Part shown: positions 5,517 through 5,671 of the stretch, piece by piece
Layout: each line of letters opens with the position of its first letter
Position numbering within the stretch: the stretch's first letter is position 1
Origin: DAIOGN01 sp036745245
Lineage (GTDB): Bacteria > Zixibacteria > MSB-5A5 > JAUVRN01
Direction: 5' to 3'
Assembly: GCA_036745245.1 (NCBI GenBank)
Contig: DAIOGN010000170.1
Location: forward strand, 1 to 5,671
Length of the DNA: 5,671 bases
The notes under the pieces: generated by a model
The model's database searches: none
What the model was told of the DNA's origin: nothing
The model's input: the letters and a program-made list of their open reading frames with translations, nothing else
Position numbers and translations under genes: made by a program

Positions 5517-5671
5517 TGGCCGAAGAGACCCTGCAGGACCGCACCGAGCAAGCGACGCCCAAGCGTCGCGAAGACGCCCGCAAGAAGGGACAGGTGCTGC
5601 GCTCGGCCGAAGTCTCCAGCTTCGCAGTGATCGCCGGTTCGCTCCTGGGTCTTCTGGCATTCGGTCCGCTG
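5516..5671 (+). CDS. flhB: Flagellar export switch protein FlhB, N-terminal part (3' end outside window)
   Basis: The first 52 codons are visible, running in an open frame to the right edge. Residues 8-29 hold the hallmark FlhB N-terminus with DRTEQATPKRREDARKKGQV, followed by RSAEV. From residue ~35 a hydrophobic stretch (FAVIAGSLLGLLAFG) begins the first membrane helix. FlhB sits beside the FliP-Q-R gate. Its self-cleaving NPTH-containing cytoplasmic domain, not visible here, switches export from rod/hook to filament substrates. The start is GTG, sharing one base with the fliR TAG stop. GGGGA at 5504-5508 lies 7 bases upstream as a plausible ribosome site. It is expected to be co-transcribed and coupled with fliR. 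The non-flagellar homologue (YscU/SpaS type) is unlikely given the flagellar neighbours. Confidence 0.95.
   Translation, partial: MAEETLQDRTEQATPKRREDARKKGQVLRSAEVSSFAVIAGSLLGLLAFGPL

Overview
The window lies inside a flagellar gene cluster read entirely on the + strand. Nine genes are identified by protein sequence: flgE (3' part only), flbD/swrD, fliL, fliM, fliN, fliO, fliP, fliQ and fliR, followed by the first 52 codons of flhB. Codons are rich in third-position G/C and the DNA is clearly high-GC. A FliN rather than a CheC-domain FliY suggests a Gram-negative lineage. The order flgE-flbD-fliL-fliM-(fliN/Y)-fliO-fliP-fliQ-fliR-flhB resembles the Bacillus subtilis fla/che order without cheY, and also occurs in several deep-branching phyla. 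Gemmatimonadota is my best guess, but this is a low-confidence inference. Myxococcota/Desulfobacterota-like or Acidobacteriota genomes cannot be excluded.

Layout. Bases 1-842 encode the C-terminal part of the hook protein. Bases 858-1103 encode the small motor-power protein FlbD/SwrD. FliL (1096-1623), FliM (1626-2615) and FliN (2620-3093) are the stator-associated protein and two C-ring switch proteins. FliO, FliP and FliQ (3090-4543) are the assembly factor and two core subunits of the type III export gate. FliR (4728-5516) and FlhB (5516 to the edge) complete the gate except for FlhA. From flgE to fliQ, genes overlap or lie at most about 15 bases apart, which indicates one transcription and translation unit with coupled initiation. 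FlgE builds the hook. FliM/FliN form the rotor switch, FliL and FlbD support torque generation, and FliO-P-Q-R-FlhB export hook and filament subunits.

The one non-routine region is the 184-base gap between fliQ and fliR (4544-4727), genes that usually abut. It holds no ORF but is rich in structure. There is a G/C-rich alternating repeat block, a perfect 9-bp inverted repeat with a 14-base spacer (4590-4621), and a near-consensus sigma-54 -24/-12 promoter (GGCAC-N5-TTGC, 4679-4692). A 10-bp hairpin (4697-4726) ends one base before the fliR ATG. The inferred model is that the operon is split here: fliR-flhB and downstream genes gain their own RpoN-dependent promoter, with the inverted repeat as a possible activator site near -99. 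The hairpin could silence fliR on read-through mRNA while being destroyed in mRNA started at the sigma-54 promoter.

I see no mobile element, CRISPR array, RNA gene or wholly new gene system. The coding content is an ordinary flagellar cluster.
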